DNA of 64,000 bases from Algoriphagus oliviformis (GCF_017254915.1 NZ_JAFKCT010000003.1:434001-498000); one strand, 5' to 3'; counted from the stretch's first letter, positions 34,237 to 43,745 are shown. Notes: generated by a model not told the origin, from the letters alone. Translations and numbers: made by a program.

Positions 34237-34932
34237 GTGAAAACTTACCAACACATTTTCTTTGACCTCGACCACACGCTGTGGGACTATGATCGCAATG
34301 TATCCGAATCCCTCTCGGAGCTCTACGATCTCTACGAGCTGGTGAATTTGGGCATCCCTACCTTTGAGGCGTTTTTCCAATCCTTCCACCACGTCAACTT
34401 CCAACTTTGGGATTGGTATAACGTGGGAAAAATCGACAAACACAACCTGAGAAAAGAGCGCTTCCCGAGAATTTTCACCCACGCTGGAGGGAAAGCCGAA
34501 TCAATCCCCCTGGAATTTGAGGAGGACTTCATGAGCCGCACGTCGAGCAAGCCCCATGTTTTCCCCCACTCCAAAGAAATCCTCGCCTACCTCCAGGCCA
34601 ACTACCGCGTGCACGTCATCACCAACGGATTCAATGAGTCCCAAGCCAAGAAGATGAAGTCCGCCGGTCTGGACGGATTTTTTGAGCTGGTCGTCACCTC
34701 GGAGACCACGGGCCACAAAAAGCCCGATCCGCGCATCTTCCACTACGCCATGGAGCAGCTGGCCACCCATCCCGAGGCCTGCTTGATGATCGGCGACAAT
34801 CCCGACTCGGACATCCTGGGCGCGCAGCGGGCGGAGATTGACCAGGTCTTTTTCAACCCCGACAAGAAAACCATCGCCCTCACTCCGACCTACGAAATCA
34901 GCCACTTGAGGGAGCTCGAAGACCTTTTGTAA
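34237..34932 (+). CDS. YjjG-family HAD hydrolase (noncanonical pyrimidine nucleotidase)
   Basis: The 231-residue protein starts with GTG (VKTYQHIFFDLDHTLWDYDR). HAD motifs: DLDHT (nucleophile Asp), VITNGF (motif II), KKPDPRIF (motif III Lys) and MIGDNPDSDILGA (motif IV). The sequence DHTLWDYDRN and the cap are typical of YjjG, which dephosphorylates noncanonical nucleotides and so cleans the nucleotide pool. It ends 69 bases before pruA. Confidence 0.9.
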   Translation: MKTYQHIFFDLDHTLWDYDRNVSESLSELYDLYELVNLGIPTFEAFFQSFHHVNFQLWDWYNVGKIDKHNLRKERFPRIFTHAGGKAESIPLEFEEDFMSRTSSKPHVFPHSKEILAYLQANYRVHVITNGFNESQAKKMKSAGLDGFFELVVTSETTGHKKPDPRIFHYAMEQLATHPEACLMIGDNPDSDILGAQRAEIDQVFFNPDKKTIALTPTYEISHLRELEDLL

Positions 34933-35001
34933 GCGAAAGCCTGTCCTTTCGGAGGCAAGGCTTATCTTTGCCACTCAGAAACCAAATAAACTCCAAATAT
35001 C

Positions 35002-36636
35002 ATGTTAAAGGGATTTTTCAACGTACCGGCTCCGATCAACGAGCCCATCAAGTCCTATGCCCCGGGTAGCCCGGAACGGAAAGAACTCCAAGCCATGCTG
35101 GCGGAGCTGCGGTCCCAGCAGATCGACGTGCCGATGTACATCGGCAGCGAAGAAGTCAGAACAGGAAGCACCCATCCCATGACTCCACCCCACGACCACC
35201 AGCACATCCTGGGACACTTCCACGAGGGTGATGCCGGGCACGTAGAGCAGGCGATCAATGCCGCCCTGGGGGCCAAAGAAGCCTGGGAAAGCCTCGAATG
35301 GGAGCAGCGCGCCGCCATTTTCCTGAAAGCCGCCGACCTCATCGCCGGCCCTTACCGCGCGAAACTCAACGCAGCCACCATGCTTGGCCAGTCCAAAAAC
35401 GCCTTCCAAGCCGAGATCGACTCTGCCTGTGAGATCATCGACTTCCTGCGCTTCAACGTGAAGTACATGACCGAGATCTACGCCCAGCAGCCTCCCGTCT
35501 CTGGCGGCGGCGTATGGAACCGCGTAGAGCAGCGACCTCTGGAAGGGTTTGTGTTTGCCTTGACTCCGTTCAACTTCACCGCCATCGCCGGCAACCTGCC
35601 CGCGGCGCCAGCCATGATGGGCAATACCGTCGTGTGGAAGCCCGCCTATACCCAGATCTACTCGGCCAATGTGCTGATGGAAGTCTTCAAGGAGGCCGGA
35701 GTGCCAGACGGCGTGATCAACCTGATCTACGTGGACGGCCCGACTGCGGGAGACATTATTTTCAAACATCCTGACTTCGCTGGCATTCACTTCACGGGTT
35801 CAACCGGCGTGTTCCAGCACATCTGGAAGACCATCGGTGAAAACATCAATGGCTACAAATCCTACCCTAGAATCGTGGGCGAGACCGGAGGAAAAGACTT
35901 CGTCCTCGCACACAAGTCTGCCGATGCCAAAGCCGTGGCTGTAGGATTGGTCAGAGGCGCTTTTGAATACCAAGGCCAAAAATGCTCCGCCGCCTCCAGA
36001 GCTTACATTCCATCCAACATCTGGGAAGAGGTGAAGCAATACATGGTCGAGGACCTCGCCTCCATGAAAATGGGCGGCACCGAGGACTTCACCAACTTCA
36101 TCAATGCGGTGATCGACGAAAAGGCTTTTGACAAAATCTCCAACTACATCGCGCAAGCCAAATCCGCTCCTGGGGTAGAGGTGATCGCGGGCGGCAATTT
36201 CGACAAGTCTAAAGGCTATTTCATCGAGCCAACCGTACTTTTGGTGCAAGACCCGATGTACACCACCATGTGCGAGGAGATCTTTGGCCCAGTCTTGACG
36301 ATCTACGTGTACAATGCGGAGCACTTCGAGACCGTGCTGGAGCTGGTAGACCAGACTTCTCCTTATGCTTTGACCGGAGCGATCTTCTCCCAAGACCGCT
36401 ACGCCATCGAGCTGGCTACGCAAAAACTGAGAAACGCTGCGGGCAACTTCTACATCAACGACAAGCCAACCGGCGCCGTCGTAGGCCAGCAGCCATTTGG
36501 CGGCGCGAGAGCCTCCGGTACCAACGACAAAGCAGGCTCCATGATCAACCTCCTACGCTGGGTGTCCCCTCGCACGATCAAGGAAACCTTTGTCTCTCCA
36601 AAGGATTACCGATATCCGTTTTTGAAGGAAGATTAA
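35002..36636 (+). CDS. pruA: L-glutamate gamma-semialdehyde (P5C) dehydrogenase
   Basis: The 544-residue protein is a long-form P5C dehydrogenase: FNVPAPINEPIKSYAPGSPE at the N terminus, FTGSTGVFQHIWKTIGENI, catalytic Glu region IVGETGGKDFVLAH, catalytic Cys in EYQGQKCSAASRAY and the end PRTIKETFVSPKDYRYPFL. It performs the second step of proline breakdown, giving glutamate. proline dehydrogenase is not next to it. A TATCTTTG -7 element lies at 34963-34970; a clear -33 is not seen. Confidence 0.97.
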   Translation: MLKGFFNVPAPINEPIKSYAPGSPERKELQAMLAELRSQQIDVPMYIGSEEVRTGSTHPMTPPHDHQHILGHFHEGDAGHVEQAINAALGAKEAWESLEWEQRAAIFLKAADLIAGPYRAKLNAATMLGQSKNAFQAEIDSACEIIDFLRFNVKYMTEIYAQQPPVSGGGVWNRVEQRPLEGFVFALTPFNFTAIAGNLPAAPAMMGNTVVWKPAYTQIYSANVLMEVFKEAGVPDGVINLIYVDGPTAGDIIFKHPDFAGIHFTGSTGVFQHIWKTIGENINGYKSYPRIVGETGGKDFVLAHKSADAKAVAVGLVRGAFEYQGQKCSAASRAYIPSNIWEEVKQYMVEDLASMKMGGTEDFTNFINAVIDEKAFDKISNYIAQAKSAPGVEVIAGGNFDKSKGYFIEPTVLLVQDPMYTTMCEEIFGPVLTIYVYNAEHFETVLELVDQTSPYALTGAIFSQDRYAIELATQKLRNAAGNFYINDKPTGAVVGQQPFGGARASGTNDKAGSMINLLRWVSPRTIKETFVSPKDYRYPFLKED

Positions 36637-36659
36637 CAACCCCTCCTTGGAAAAAAACC

Positions 36660-36688
36660 AAAAGCCCCGGGAAATCCCCGGGGCTTTT
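36660..36688 (+). terminator. Rho-independent terminator of pruA
   Basis: AAAAGCCCCGG pairs with CCGGGGCTTTT around a short G-A-A-A-T-C-C loop, ending in a T-run, 23 bases after the stop codon. Confidence 0.88.
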
Positions 36689-36705
36689 CATTTCAATTAA
36701 TTCTC

Positions 36706-36927
36706 TCAAATCCTAATCTTTGTCAAAAAGATTAAGATAATTCCTGTCACGATTGCTCCTACCGTCTTGTAGAAAAATGACTCCGTATAAAAATCAAGAA
36801 TTGTTTTCGGCTTCGTTGTTCGTTTCAGATAACATGAAAAAGAGACCATCTTTTTCCTTTTAAAGAGATGGACTAGGTTTTTAGCAAACCAGCAATAAAT
36901 TATTCCCAGATACTCGAAAAGATACAT
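36706..36927 (-). CDS. Possible small membrane protein
   Basis: This 73-residue open frame starts MYLFEYLGIIYCWFAKNLVH and ends with a hydrophobic helix (TVGAIVTGIILIFLT). It lies in an A+T-rich stretch between pruA and fabG. There is no recognised domain, and composition alone could explain the hydrophobic residues. It is the only plausible content of the 36690-36970 gap. Confidence 0.3.
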   Translation of the reverse strand: MYLFEYLGIIYCWFAKNLVHLFKRKKMVSFSCYLKRTTKPKTILDFYTESFFYKTVGAIVTGIILIFLTKIRI

Positions 36928-36975
36928 CGCTATCCAAAACTACTTTTTTGCACTATCACACAAGAAAACAAAAAA

Positions 36976-36995
36976 CGGCTGAGTTTCCCCAGCCG
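36976..36995 (-). terminator. Terminator of fabG
   Basis: CGGCTG and CAGCCG form a stem, with an 8-base spacer that also pairs partly, followed on the minus strand by TTTTTTG. It lies 30 bases after the fabG stop. Confidence 0.75.
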
Positions 36996-37024
36996 CTCGT
37001 AGATCTTAAATCAAAAATCGCTAA

Positions 37025-37771
37025 TCAAGTATACATCGCGCCATTCACATGAAGCACCTGGCCTGAGATATAGGTACTCATGTCAGAGCCCAAGAAGACG
37101 CAGGCATCGGCGATTTCTTCCGGCTTACCTCCACGCTTCATAGGGATAGCCTCTCTCCAGCCCTGCACGGTCTTTTCGTCCAAGACGTCGGTCATTTCGG
37201 TTTCGATAAACCCAGGCGCGATGGCATTGCAGCGGATATTGCGGGAGCCCAGTTCCAAAGCCACAGACTTGGTAAAGCCGATGATTCCAGCCTTGGAGGC
37301 AGCATAGTTGGCTTGGCCGGCGTTGCCTTTGGCACCGACCACAGAGGTCATGTTGATGATGGAGCCGGACTTGGCTTTCATCATGGTGCGGGTGGCCGCC
37401 TTCACGGTGTTGAAGCAGGACTTCAGATTCACGTTCATGATTTCGTCCCAAGACTCCTCGGTCATCCTCATGAGGAGGTTGTCGCGGGTGATCCCGGCAT
37501 TGTTGATAAGGATATCCAGCGTCCCAAAATCCGCCACCACGGCATTGATCAGCTCCTCGGCTGCCTTGAAGTCGGACGCATCCGAGCGATAGCCTTTGGC
37601 TTTCACGCCAAAAGCGGCGAGCTCGGACTCCAGAGCCTGGCCTTTCTCTACGCTGGAAAGGTAGGTGAAGGCGACGTTAGCGCCCTCCTGGGCATATTTG
37701 ATCGCGATGGCTCTACCGATGCCTTTGGAGGCGCCGGTGACCAGGGCGGTTTTTCCTGAAAGTAATCCCAT
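37025..37771 (-). CDS. fabG: 3-oxoacyl-ACP reductase
   Basis: The 248-residue SDR has TGASKGIGRAIA, NNAGITRDNLLMRM, the active-site SVVGAKGNAGQANYAASKAG (Ser, YxxxK) and PGFIETEMTDVLDE, all typical of FabG. It reduces 3-oxoacyl-ACP in fatty acid elongation. It is monocistronic with its own terminator; other fab genes are not adjacent. The 290 bases between it and lpd hold no clear gene; a 24-codon frame at 37882-37956 on the minus strand is too short to call. Confidence 0.95.
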   Translation of the reverse strand: MGLLSGKTALVTGASKGIGRAIAIKYAQEGANVAFTYLSSVEKGQALESELAAFGVKAKGYRSDASDFKAAEELINAVVADFGTLDILINNAGITRDNLLMRMTEESWDEIMNVNLKSCFNTVKAATRTMMKAKSGSIINMTSVVGAKGNAGQANYAASKAGIIGFTKSVALELGSRNIRCNAIAPGFIETEMTDVLDEKTVQGWREAIPMKRGGKPEEIADACVFLGSDMSTYISGQVLHVNGAMYT

Positions 37772-38063
37772 GAAGAATAAAATTTTGTTTGGCCAAAATT
37801 AGAAAAAACTCCCAAACTTTCGATTGCCCACCTCAGCATATCCGGCTGCGGACTGGCGGCCAAGCGTTTATCCCGGCCTTTTCATTTTTTCAAAAATAAA
37901 CGGAGGGCAATTCCCAAAATTCCAAAATAAGCTCCGAAATAGCCATGAATCTTCATCCAAAAGCCATTTTCCCTGAATCCCAAGCCCTTAAATCAGATTT
38001 TTTTCTGAAGCCAAAAGGCCTATTTTTGCAGAGTTTCAATTCGTAATCAAACCCATTTTAGAT

Positions 38064-39461
38064 ATGTCTTCGACAAAATTTGACTTGATCGTGCTGGGTA
38101 GCGGTCCAGGCGGGTACGTAGCCGCCATCCGCGCGTCTCAACTAGGTCTCAAAACAGCCATCGTGGAAGCTGCCGAGCTAGGCGGCATCTGCCTCAACTG
38201 GGGCTGTATCCCTACCAAGGCCCTCCTGAAAAGCGCCCAGGTTTTTGAATACATCAACCACGCGACAGATTACGGCATCACGGTAAAAGGCGCCGAGGCA
38301 GACTTCACCGGAATGGTGAAAAGAAGCCGTGGGGTAGCCGACGGGATGAGCAAGGGTGTGACCTTTTTGATGAAAAAGAACAAGATCGAAGTCATCTCCG
38401 GCTGGGGCAAAGTACAGCCAGGCAAAAAAGTCGAAGTCACCGACAAAGAAGACAAGAAGACTGTCTACTCCGCCGACAACATCATCATCGCTACCGGCGC
38501 CCGTTCTCGGGAGTTGCCTTCGATGAAAATCGACAACGAAAAGATCATCGGCTACCGCAAGGCGATGACCCTGGACAAGCAGCCCAAGAAAATGGTCGTG
38601 GTGGGTTCCGGAGCTATCGGGGTGGAATTTGCCTATTTCTATGCGTCCATCGGCACCGAGGTCACCATCGTGGAGTTCATGGACAGAATCGTCCCAGTAG
38701 AGGATGAGGAAGTATCCAAGACGCTGGAAAAACTCTACAAAAAGGCAGGCATGACCATCATGACCTCCTCTGAAGTCACCGCCGTGGATACCAAAGGCAA
38801 AGGCTGCAAAGTCACCGTGAAGACCGCCAAAGGCGAGGAAACCCTGGAATGCGACATCGTCCTGTCCGCCGCTGGCGTGGTCTCCAACCTGGAAAACATC
38901 GGCCTCGAAGACGTGGGCATCCTGGTGGACAAAGGAAAGATCAAGGTAGACGAGTACTACAAGACCAACATGCCGGGCTACTTCGCCATCGGTGACGTCA
39001 TCCCTGGCCCAGCCCTCGCGCACGTCGCCTCTGCCGAAGGCATCATCTGCGTGGAAAAAATCGCCGGGCACCATCCCGAGCCATTGGACTACAACAACAT
39101 CCCCGGCTGTACCTACTGTGCTCCGGAGATCGCCTCTGTGGGCTTCACCGAAGCCAAGGCAAAAGCTGCCGGCTACGAGGTACGCATCGGCAAGTTTCCT
39201 TTCTCCGCCTCCGGCAAAGCTTCTGCGGCAGGCGCAAAAGACGGCTTTGTGAAGCTGGTGTTCGACAAGAAATATGGAGAGCTGCTCGGCGCGCACATGA
39301 TCGGTGCCAACGTGACCGAGATGATCGCCGAGATCGTCGCCATCCGCAAGCTGGAGACCACAGGCCACGAGCTCATCAAGACCGTACACCCGCACCCGAC
39401 CATGTCCGAAGCAATCATGGAGGCAGCCGCGGCAGCATACGACGAGGTGATCCACCTGTAA
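38064..39461 (+). CDS. lpdA: Dihydrolipoyl dehydrogenase
   Basis: The 465-residue flavoprotein has FAD motif IVLGSGPGGYVAAIRA, the redox disulfide in GGICLNWGCIPTKALL, NAD motif VVVGSGAIGVEFAYFYASIG, FAD segment YFAIGDVIPGPALAH and the C-terminal His-Glu in TVHPHPTMSEAIMEA. It is the E3 component that reoxidises lipoyl groups in 2-oxoacid dehydrogenase and glycine cleavage complexes. No E1 or E2 gene is adjacent. A TATTTTTG -7-like element lies at 38021-38028. Confidence 0.97.
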   Translation: MSSTKFDLIVLGSGPGGYVAAIRASQLGLKTAIVEAAELGGICLNWGCIPTKALLKSAQVFEYINHATDYGITVKGAEADFTGMVKRSRGVADGMSKGVTFLMKKNKIEVISGWGKVQPGKKVEVTDKEDKKTVYSADNIIIATGARSRELPSMKIDNEKIIGYRKAMTLDKQPKKMVVVGSGAIGVEFAYFYASIGTEVTIVEFMDRIVPVEDEEVSKTLEKLYKKAGMTIMTSSEVTAVDTKGKGCKVTVKTAKGEETLECDIVLSAAGVVSNLENIGLEDVGILVDKGKIKVDEYYKTNMPGYFAIGDVIPGPALAHVASAEGIICVEKIAGHHPEPLDYNNIPGCTYCAPEIASVGFTEAKAKAAGYEVRIGKFPFSASGKASAAGAKDGFVKLVFDKKYGELLGAHMIGANVTEMIAEIVAIRKLETTGHELIKTVHPHPTMSEAIMEAAAAAYDEVIHL

Positions 39462-39483
39462 AAACTATTTTGAAAATAAAACG

Positions 39484-39516
39484 ACACCAGGCTTAAACAT
39501 TGAGCCTGGTGTTTTA
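39484..39516 (+). terminator. Rho-independent terminator of lpdA
   Basis: ACACCAGGCT (39484-39493) pairs with AGCCTGGTGT (39503-39512) with a 9-base loop and a T-run, 22 bases after the stop. Confidence 0.85.
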
Positions 39517-39550
39517 CTTTTAGGAGTATTCCACTACGACCCTACCACTT

Positions 39551-40084
39551 TTGCAAGAAGATGAACTCATCGCCGGACTGCGAGGCAAAGACCGGAAAAC
39601 GACAGAATACCTCTACGAAAAATACTCCAGGGCGCTCTTTGGCGTGATCTCCAGGATCATCTACGACCATGACATCGCCGAGGAGGTTTTCCACGATGCG
39701 TTTTTGAAGATCATCCACAAGATCGATTTTTACGACGAATCCAAGGGACGCCTTTATACCTGGATGTCCAATATTTGCCGCAACGCAGCCATCGACAAGC
39801 TCCGATCCAAAGAAATCTCACAATCCACTAAGACCAATACCATCGATGATTTCGTATATGGCCTCGAAAGCAATTCCGGAACCATGGAAAAGATAGAGGC
39901 GATAGGAGTGAAAGAGCTCATGGTTGACTTGAGCGATGATCAGCGATTTATCATCGAGTATATTTATTTCAAAGGCTACACCCACTCGGAAATAGCGGAG
40001 GAATTTGACATTCCCCTCGGCACCGTCAAGTCCCGCGTCCGGGCAGCCCTTCAAGTATTAAAAAAGAACTTAGACAGCATCTAG
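39551..40084 (+). CDS. ECF RNA polymerase sigma factor
   Basis: The 177-residue protein has sigma region 2 (TEYLYEKYSRALFGVISRII ... FHDAFLKIIHKI ... RLYTWMSNICRNAAIDKLR) and region 4 (LSDDQRFIIEYIYFKGYTHS, EIAEEFDIPLGTVKSRVRAA). The first usable codon is a TTG at 39551; the frame is open only 27 bases further upstream with no ATG. The stop overlaps the GTG start of the anti-sigma gene by one base. Confidence 0.92.
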   Translation: MQEDELIAGLRGKDRKTTEYLYEKYSRALFGVISRIIYDHDIAEEVFHDAFLKIIHKIDFYDESKGRLYTWMSNICRNAAIDKLRSKEISQSTKTNTIDDFVYGLESNSGTMEKIEAIGVKELMVDLSDDQRFIIEYIYFKGYTHSEIAEEFDIPLGTVKSRVRAALQVLKKNLDSI

Positions 40085-40908
40085 TGAACATTCAAGACTA
40101 CATAGCATCAGGCAAACTCGAGCTCTTTCTTCTGGGCGAGCTGACTGAGCGTGAGCGCGAGGAAGTGCTGGCACTGGCTAAGGCCCATCCCGAAATCCAG
40201 CAGGAGCTCGACGCCCTGGAGGACACCATGCTTTCCTTTGACCAAGCATCGGCTGTGACTCCCTCCGCAAAGGTGAAGGACCGGATTTTCGCGAGTCTGG
40301 AGGATGAATTCGCAAAGGATGAAATCCCGGCTGCGCCACAGGCTTCCCCTGCGGAAGCGCCTACGGTCAAACTTTCCCCTTGGAAGAGCTTTGCGGTAGC
40401 TGCCTCTCTCGTCGCCGTGCTGGCCAGTGCGGCAGCCATTTACTTTGCCGGCAAGTTTTACGACTCCGAGGAGAAGTTTATCGCGCTGCTCCAAGACCAA
40501 CAGGTAATGGCAGGAAACCTAAACCAGGTTCGGCTTGACTTCGAGGAATCGGACTCCCGCTTGGAACGCCTGCTCTCGGGTGATTTCAAAAAGGTCGAGA
40601 TGAAAGGAGAAAGCCTCGCCATGCAAAAAGACGCTCGGGTCGACGTCCTTTGGGACCAAGAGGCTCAGGAGGTTTTTGTCGCGGTCAATACGCTCAATTT
40701 GCTTTCCTCGGAATTTGACTACCAGCTATGGGCAATCGGAAAGGATGGCCCGGTAGGAATCGGCTTGGTCGATCCGGGAGAGAAGTTTACGCTGCAGCAA
40801 ATGCAAGCCGTAGCCGAAGCGGGGGCCTTTGCCATCACCATCGAACCCAAGGGGGGATCCCAATCCCCGACACTGGACAAGCTGGTGGTTTTGGGCGAAG
40901 TCTCGTAG
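40084..40908 (+). CDS. Anti-sigma factor (RskA-like)
   Basis: The 274-residue protein starts at a GTG coupled to the sigma gene stop. The N terminus (YIASGKLELFLLGELTERER) is the sigma-binding zinc-finger-like region without the Cys ligands; one membrane helix lies at about 98-122 (SFAVAASLVAVLASAAAIYF). The C-terminal periplasmic domain has YQLWAIGKDGPVGIGLVDPG, typical of RskA/anti-sigma-K. It should hold the ECF sigma factor at the membrane until a signal triggers release. Confidence 0.9.
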   Translation: MNIQDYIASGKLELFLLGELTEREREEVLALAKAHPEIQQELDALEDTMLSFDQASAVTPSAKVKDRIFASLEDEFAKDEIPAAPQASPAEAPTVKLSPWKSFAVAASLVAVLASAAAIYFAGKFYDSEEKFIALLQDQQVMAGNLNQVRLDFEESDSRLERLLSGDFKKVEMKGESLAMQKDARVDVLWDQEAQEVFVAVNTLNLLSSEFDYQLWAIGKDGPVGIGLVDPGEKFTLQQMQAVAEAGAFAITIEPKGGSQSPTLDKLVVLGEVS

Positions 40909-40930
40909 AAAACAACCATTCCGAATTCCC

Positions 40931-40959
40931 AAAGCCCGGTTTTGAAATCGGGCTTTTTT
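40931..40959 (+). terminator. Rho-independent terminator of the sigma/anti-sigma operon
   Basis: AAAGCCCG pairs with CGGGCTTT around a 10-base loop, followed by a T-run, 23 bases after the stop. Confidence 0.85.
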
Positions 40960-41005
40960 CGTGGCTTTTGATGAACTTAAGCCCTGTCGATGCTATTTTG
41001 AAACC

Positions 41006-41461
41006 ATGGAACTCCAACTCTCCACCCCTGCCCTGCTTTTTTCGGCCATCACGCTGCTCATGCTGGCCTTCACCAACCGCTTCCTGGCCATCGCCACGCT
41101 GATCCGCGGCCTGCACAAAAACTACGTGAACGAACCCGAAAAGCACATCGCCGAGCAGCTCCACAACCTGCGCCGTCGGCTGACGCTCATCAAAAACATG
41201 CAGCTGTTCGGAGTTTTCAGCTTTCTTCTTTGCGTGGTTTGCATGTTCTTGCTTTTCCAAGGCTACACTTCTGCCGCCAACTGGGTCTTTGTCCTGAGCA
41301 TGGCTTCGCTGCTGATCGCCTTGGGCATTTCCCTGATCGAGATCCAGATCTCCACCAAAGCGCTCAACCTGGAGCTTTCGGATATGGAGGAGGTTTTTGG
41401 CAAAAGAACTAGTGGCTTGGATCTGTTTTTCAAAAAGGACAACAAAAAAGAGGATGAATAA
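41006..41461 (+). CDS. DUF2721 membrane protein
   Basis: From the ATG at 41006 (MELQLSTPALLFSAITLLML) the protein has 151 residues. Three membrane helices and the segment NRFLAIATLIRGLHKNY followed by a basic helix (LHNLRRRLTLIKNM) fit DUF2721. Function unknown. It overlaps the GDPD gene by 8 bases. Confidence 0.82.
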   Translation: MELQLSTPALLFSAITLLMLAFTNRFLAIATLIRGLHKNYVNEPEKHIAEQLHNLRRRLTLIKNMQLFGVFSFLLCVVCMFLLFQGYTSAANWVFVLSMASLLIALGISLIEIQISTKALNLELSDMEEVFGKRTSGLDLFFKKDNKKEDE

Positions 41462-42416
41462 ACGACTACTTTGGATACTGGCCTGCAGCGGCCTTTTTAC
41501 ATTTTGCAAGCCACAGGATACGGTACAGGTGGATGCGTCGGGAGAAAAGCCCGCCGAAGCAGCGGCACACCTGATCTCGGTTTCTTCCCTGGAAGAGACC
41601 CGCGATTTCTATTCATGGAAAAATGACCGCATTCCCCTGGTCTCGGCGCACCGGGGCGGGCCTTATCCGGGCTTTCCGGAAAATGCCATCGAGACCTTCG
41701 CCAACGTGATCAAGCACACGCCCACCATCATCGAGCTGGACGTGGCCATGACCAAGGACTCCGTCCTCGTCCTCATGCACGACGATGACCTAGACCGCAC
41801 GACAAACGGCACGGGAAAAGTAGAAGAAGTCACCTATGACTACATCCAAGGACTTTTGCTCGAAGACAACGACGGAAAACTGACCGATTTCAAGGTGCCT
41901 ACACTGAAAGAAGCCCTGCTTTGGTCTAAGGGAAAAGTGCTGCTCACCGTGGACATCAAGCGATCTGTCCCTTTCGAAAAAGTGGTCGAAGAAGTCCATG
42001 AAACCCAATCCGAGGCACATGCCGCACTGATCACCTACTCCTTTGCGGCAGCCAAAAAACTCCATTCCCTCGCACCTGAGCTGATGCTGTCGATCACCAT
42101 CAGAAATGAGGAAGAAATCCAGCGAATGGAAGAAACGGGAATCCCTTGGGATCGCGCCATCGCCTTTACCGGCTTGGCGGAGCGGAGTCCCGAGTTCAAC
42201 AAAGCCCTACACGACCGAGGCGTGTTCACCATTCTGGGCGTGCTCGGCAACTTGGACAAAAGCGCCGAAGCCCGCGGCGACGAGCTTTATGCCACTTTTG
42301 TCCAAAACGGTGCCGACATCCTAGCCACGGACCGTCCCATCGAGGCTGCGGCAGCCATCCAGACTTTGGCTCCAAAAACCAGTTCCAAATCCAAGTACTT
42401 CAACCATGCTGATTGA
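41454..42416 (+). CDS. Glycerophosphodiester phosphodiesterase family lipoprotein
   Basis: The 320-residue protein starts MNKRLLWILACSGLFTFCKP, a short signal with lipobox-like LFTFC. The GDPD core shows SAHRGGPYPGFPENAIETF (catalytic His-Arg), IIELDVAMTKDSVLVLMHDD (metal-binding Glu/Asp, His), and DIKRSVPFEKV. It would cleave glycerophosphodiesters to glycerol-3-phosphate and an alcohol in the periplasm. Its end overlaps the threonine aldolase gene by 11 bases. Confidence 0.9.
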   Translation: MNKRLLWILACSGLFTFCKPQDTVQVDASGEKPAEAAAHLISVSSLEETRDFYSWKNDRIPLVSAHRGGPYPGFPENAIETFANVIKHTPTIIELDVAMTKDSVLVLMHDDDLDRTTNGTGKVEEVTYDYIQGLLLEDNDGKLTDFKVPTLKEALLWSKGKVLLTVDIKRSVPFEKVVEEVHETQSEAHAALITYSFAAAKKLHSLAPELMLSITIRNEEEIQRMEETGIPWDRAIAFTGLAERSPEFNKALHDRGVFTILGVLGNLDKSAEARGDELYATFVQNGADILATDRPIEAAAAIQTLAPKTSSKSKYFNHAD

Positions 42417-43419
42417 TCTGAGAAGCGACACGGTGACCCGGCCGACTCCGGGCATGAAAGAGGCCATGTTTTCCGCCCCGGTGGGCGACGATGTGTTTGG
42501 TGAGGATCCGACCGTGAATGCCTTGGAGGAAAAAATTGCCCAGCGCTTCGGCATGGATGCGGCGCTCTTTTGCCCCTCCGGCACCATGACCAACCAGATC
42601 GCGATCCGCCTCCACACCGGCCCACAGCGGGAAGTGGTCTGCCACCAGCATTCACACATCTACCTCTACGAGGGCGGCGGCATCATGTCCAATTCGATGG
42701 CTTCGGTGAAGCTTTTGGAGGGAAATCTGGGAAAAATCACCGCCTCGCAGATCGCCGCAGCCATCAATCCGGACGATGTGCACGCCCCGGAGACGGCGCT
42801 GGTCTCGCTGGAAAACACCATGAACAAGGGCGGCGGCAGCATCTACACCCTCGCAGAGATCAAGCCTATCCATCGCCTCTGCAAGGAAAAAGGCATCAAA
42901 CTCCACTTGGACGGGGCAAGGCTTTTCAATGCCTTGGTCGAGACGGGGGAAAACCCCGCAGACTGGGGAGCCCATTTTGACACCATCTCCATCTGCCTGA
43001 GCAAAGGCTTGGGCTGTCCGGTTGGCTCAGTTTTATTAGGCTCCAAAGCAGACATTAAGCGAGCGAGAAAAGTCCGAAAGGTTTTCGGAGGGGGAATGCG
43101 ACAGGCAGGATTTCTGGCTGCAGCGGGAATTTATGCGCTCGATAACCAAGTAGAAAGGCTGAAAGAAGACCATGCGAGAGCCCGGGCTTTGGGCGAAATG
43201 CTGGGTTCATTGTCCGTCGTAAACGAGGTTTTTCCCGTGGCCACCAATATTGTCATCGCCAGGCTGGAAGGGGTCTCTCCGGAAGACTTTATGAAAAAGC
43301 TGGCAGAAAAAGACATTCGGTCCGTCAAATTCGGGCCAGACTTGGTGCGCTTCGTCACCCATCATGACTTCGGGAATGAACAGCTGGAGGAGTTTGGGAG
43401 GAGAGTCAAAGAAATTTGA
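42406..43419 (+). CDS. ltaE: Low-specificity L-threonine aldolase
   Basis: The 337-residue PLP enzyme has IDLRSDTVTRPTPGMKEAMF, VGDDVFGEDPTVNALEEKIA, LHLDGARLFNA and the PLP-binding Lys in SICLSKGLGCPVGSVLLG. It cleaves threonine to glycine and acetaldehyde. It overlaps the GDPD gene end, an operon without an obvious functional link. Confidence 0.95.
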   Translation: MLIDLRSDTVTRPTPGMKEAMFSAPVGDDVFGEDPTVNALEEKIAQRFGMDAALFCPSGTMTNQIAIRLHTGPQREVVCHQHSHIYLYEGGGIMSNSMASVKLLEGNLGKITASQIAAAINPDDVHAPETALVSLENTMNKGGGSIYTLAEIKPIHRLCKEKGIKLHLDGARLFNALVETGENPADWGAHFDTISICLSKGLGCPVGSVLLGSKADIKRARKVRKVFGGGMRQAGFLAAAGIYALDNQVERLKEDHARARALGEMLGSLSVVNEVFPVATNIVIARLEGVSPEDFMKKLAEKDIRSVKFGPDLVRFVTHHDFGNEQLEEFGRRVKEI

Positions 43420-43451
43420 TTCGGAGGCCGAGGGGACAAATCTGCCAAAGC

Positions 43452-43745
43452 CTATTTCAAAGGCTTCATTCTCGCAGGACGGATGTTGATTAGCTCTATT
43501 TGGTTTTTCCGACGATCAACCCGATAGGTAAGAATGGTGTGTTTATTCATCGGCCCGCGAAACAAGCCCTTTCTACTTCGCGATTCTTCCAGCAGTTCTG
43601 GATGCTGGGTAAGCAAGTCAAAAAAATCTTGGGACTGTCGGACAAATTTGCGGATCTCCCGCTCTGAAAAATTTGTGTCGAGATAGTCTATGATCTTTGA
43701 AAATCCTGTCTGGGCTCTCTTCGTCCAGACGGCCTTCAGAGCCAT
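43452..43745 (-). CDS. ParE-family toxin (RelE/ParE superfamily)
   Basis: The 97-residue protein has KAVWTKRAQTGFSKIIDYLD, FVRQSQDFFDLLTQHPELLE and HTILTYRVDRRKNQIELINI, the RelE/ParE pattern. Which target it attacks (gyrase or mRNA) cannot be told. It follows the antitoxin gene with a 10-base overlap. A small hairpin (AAGCCT/AGGCTT) overlaps its stop and may terminate the transcript. Confidence 0.85.
   Translation of the reverse strand: MALKAVWTKRAQTGFSKIIDYLDTNFSEREIRKFVRQSQDFFDLLTQHPELLEESRSRKGLFRGPMNKHTILTYRVDRRKNQIELINIRPARMKPLK

Noticed and set aside
37882..37956. 24-codon hydrophobic frame on the minus strand between fabG and lpdA
   Set aside because: It is very short, with no ribosome site, promoter or recognised homology.
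38178..39455. 425-residue antisense open frame over lpdA
   Set aside because: It mirrors the codon pattern of lpdA and has no family features.
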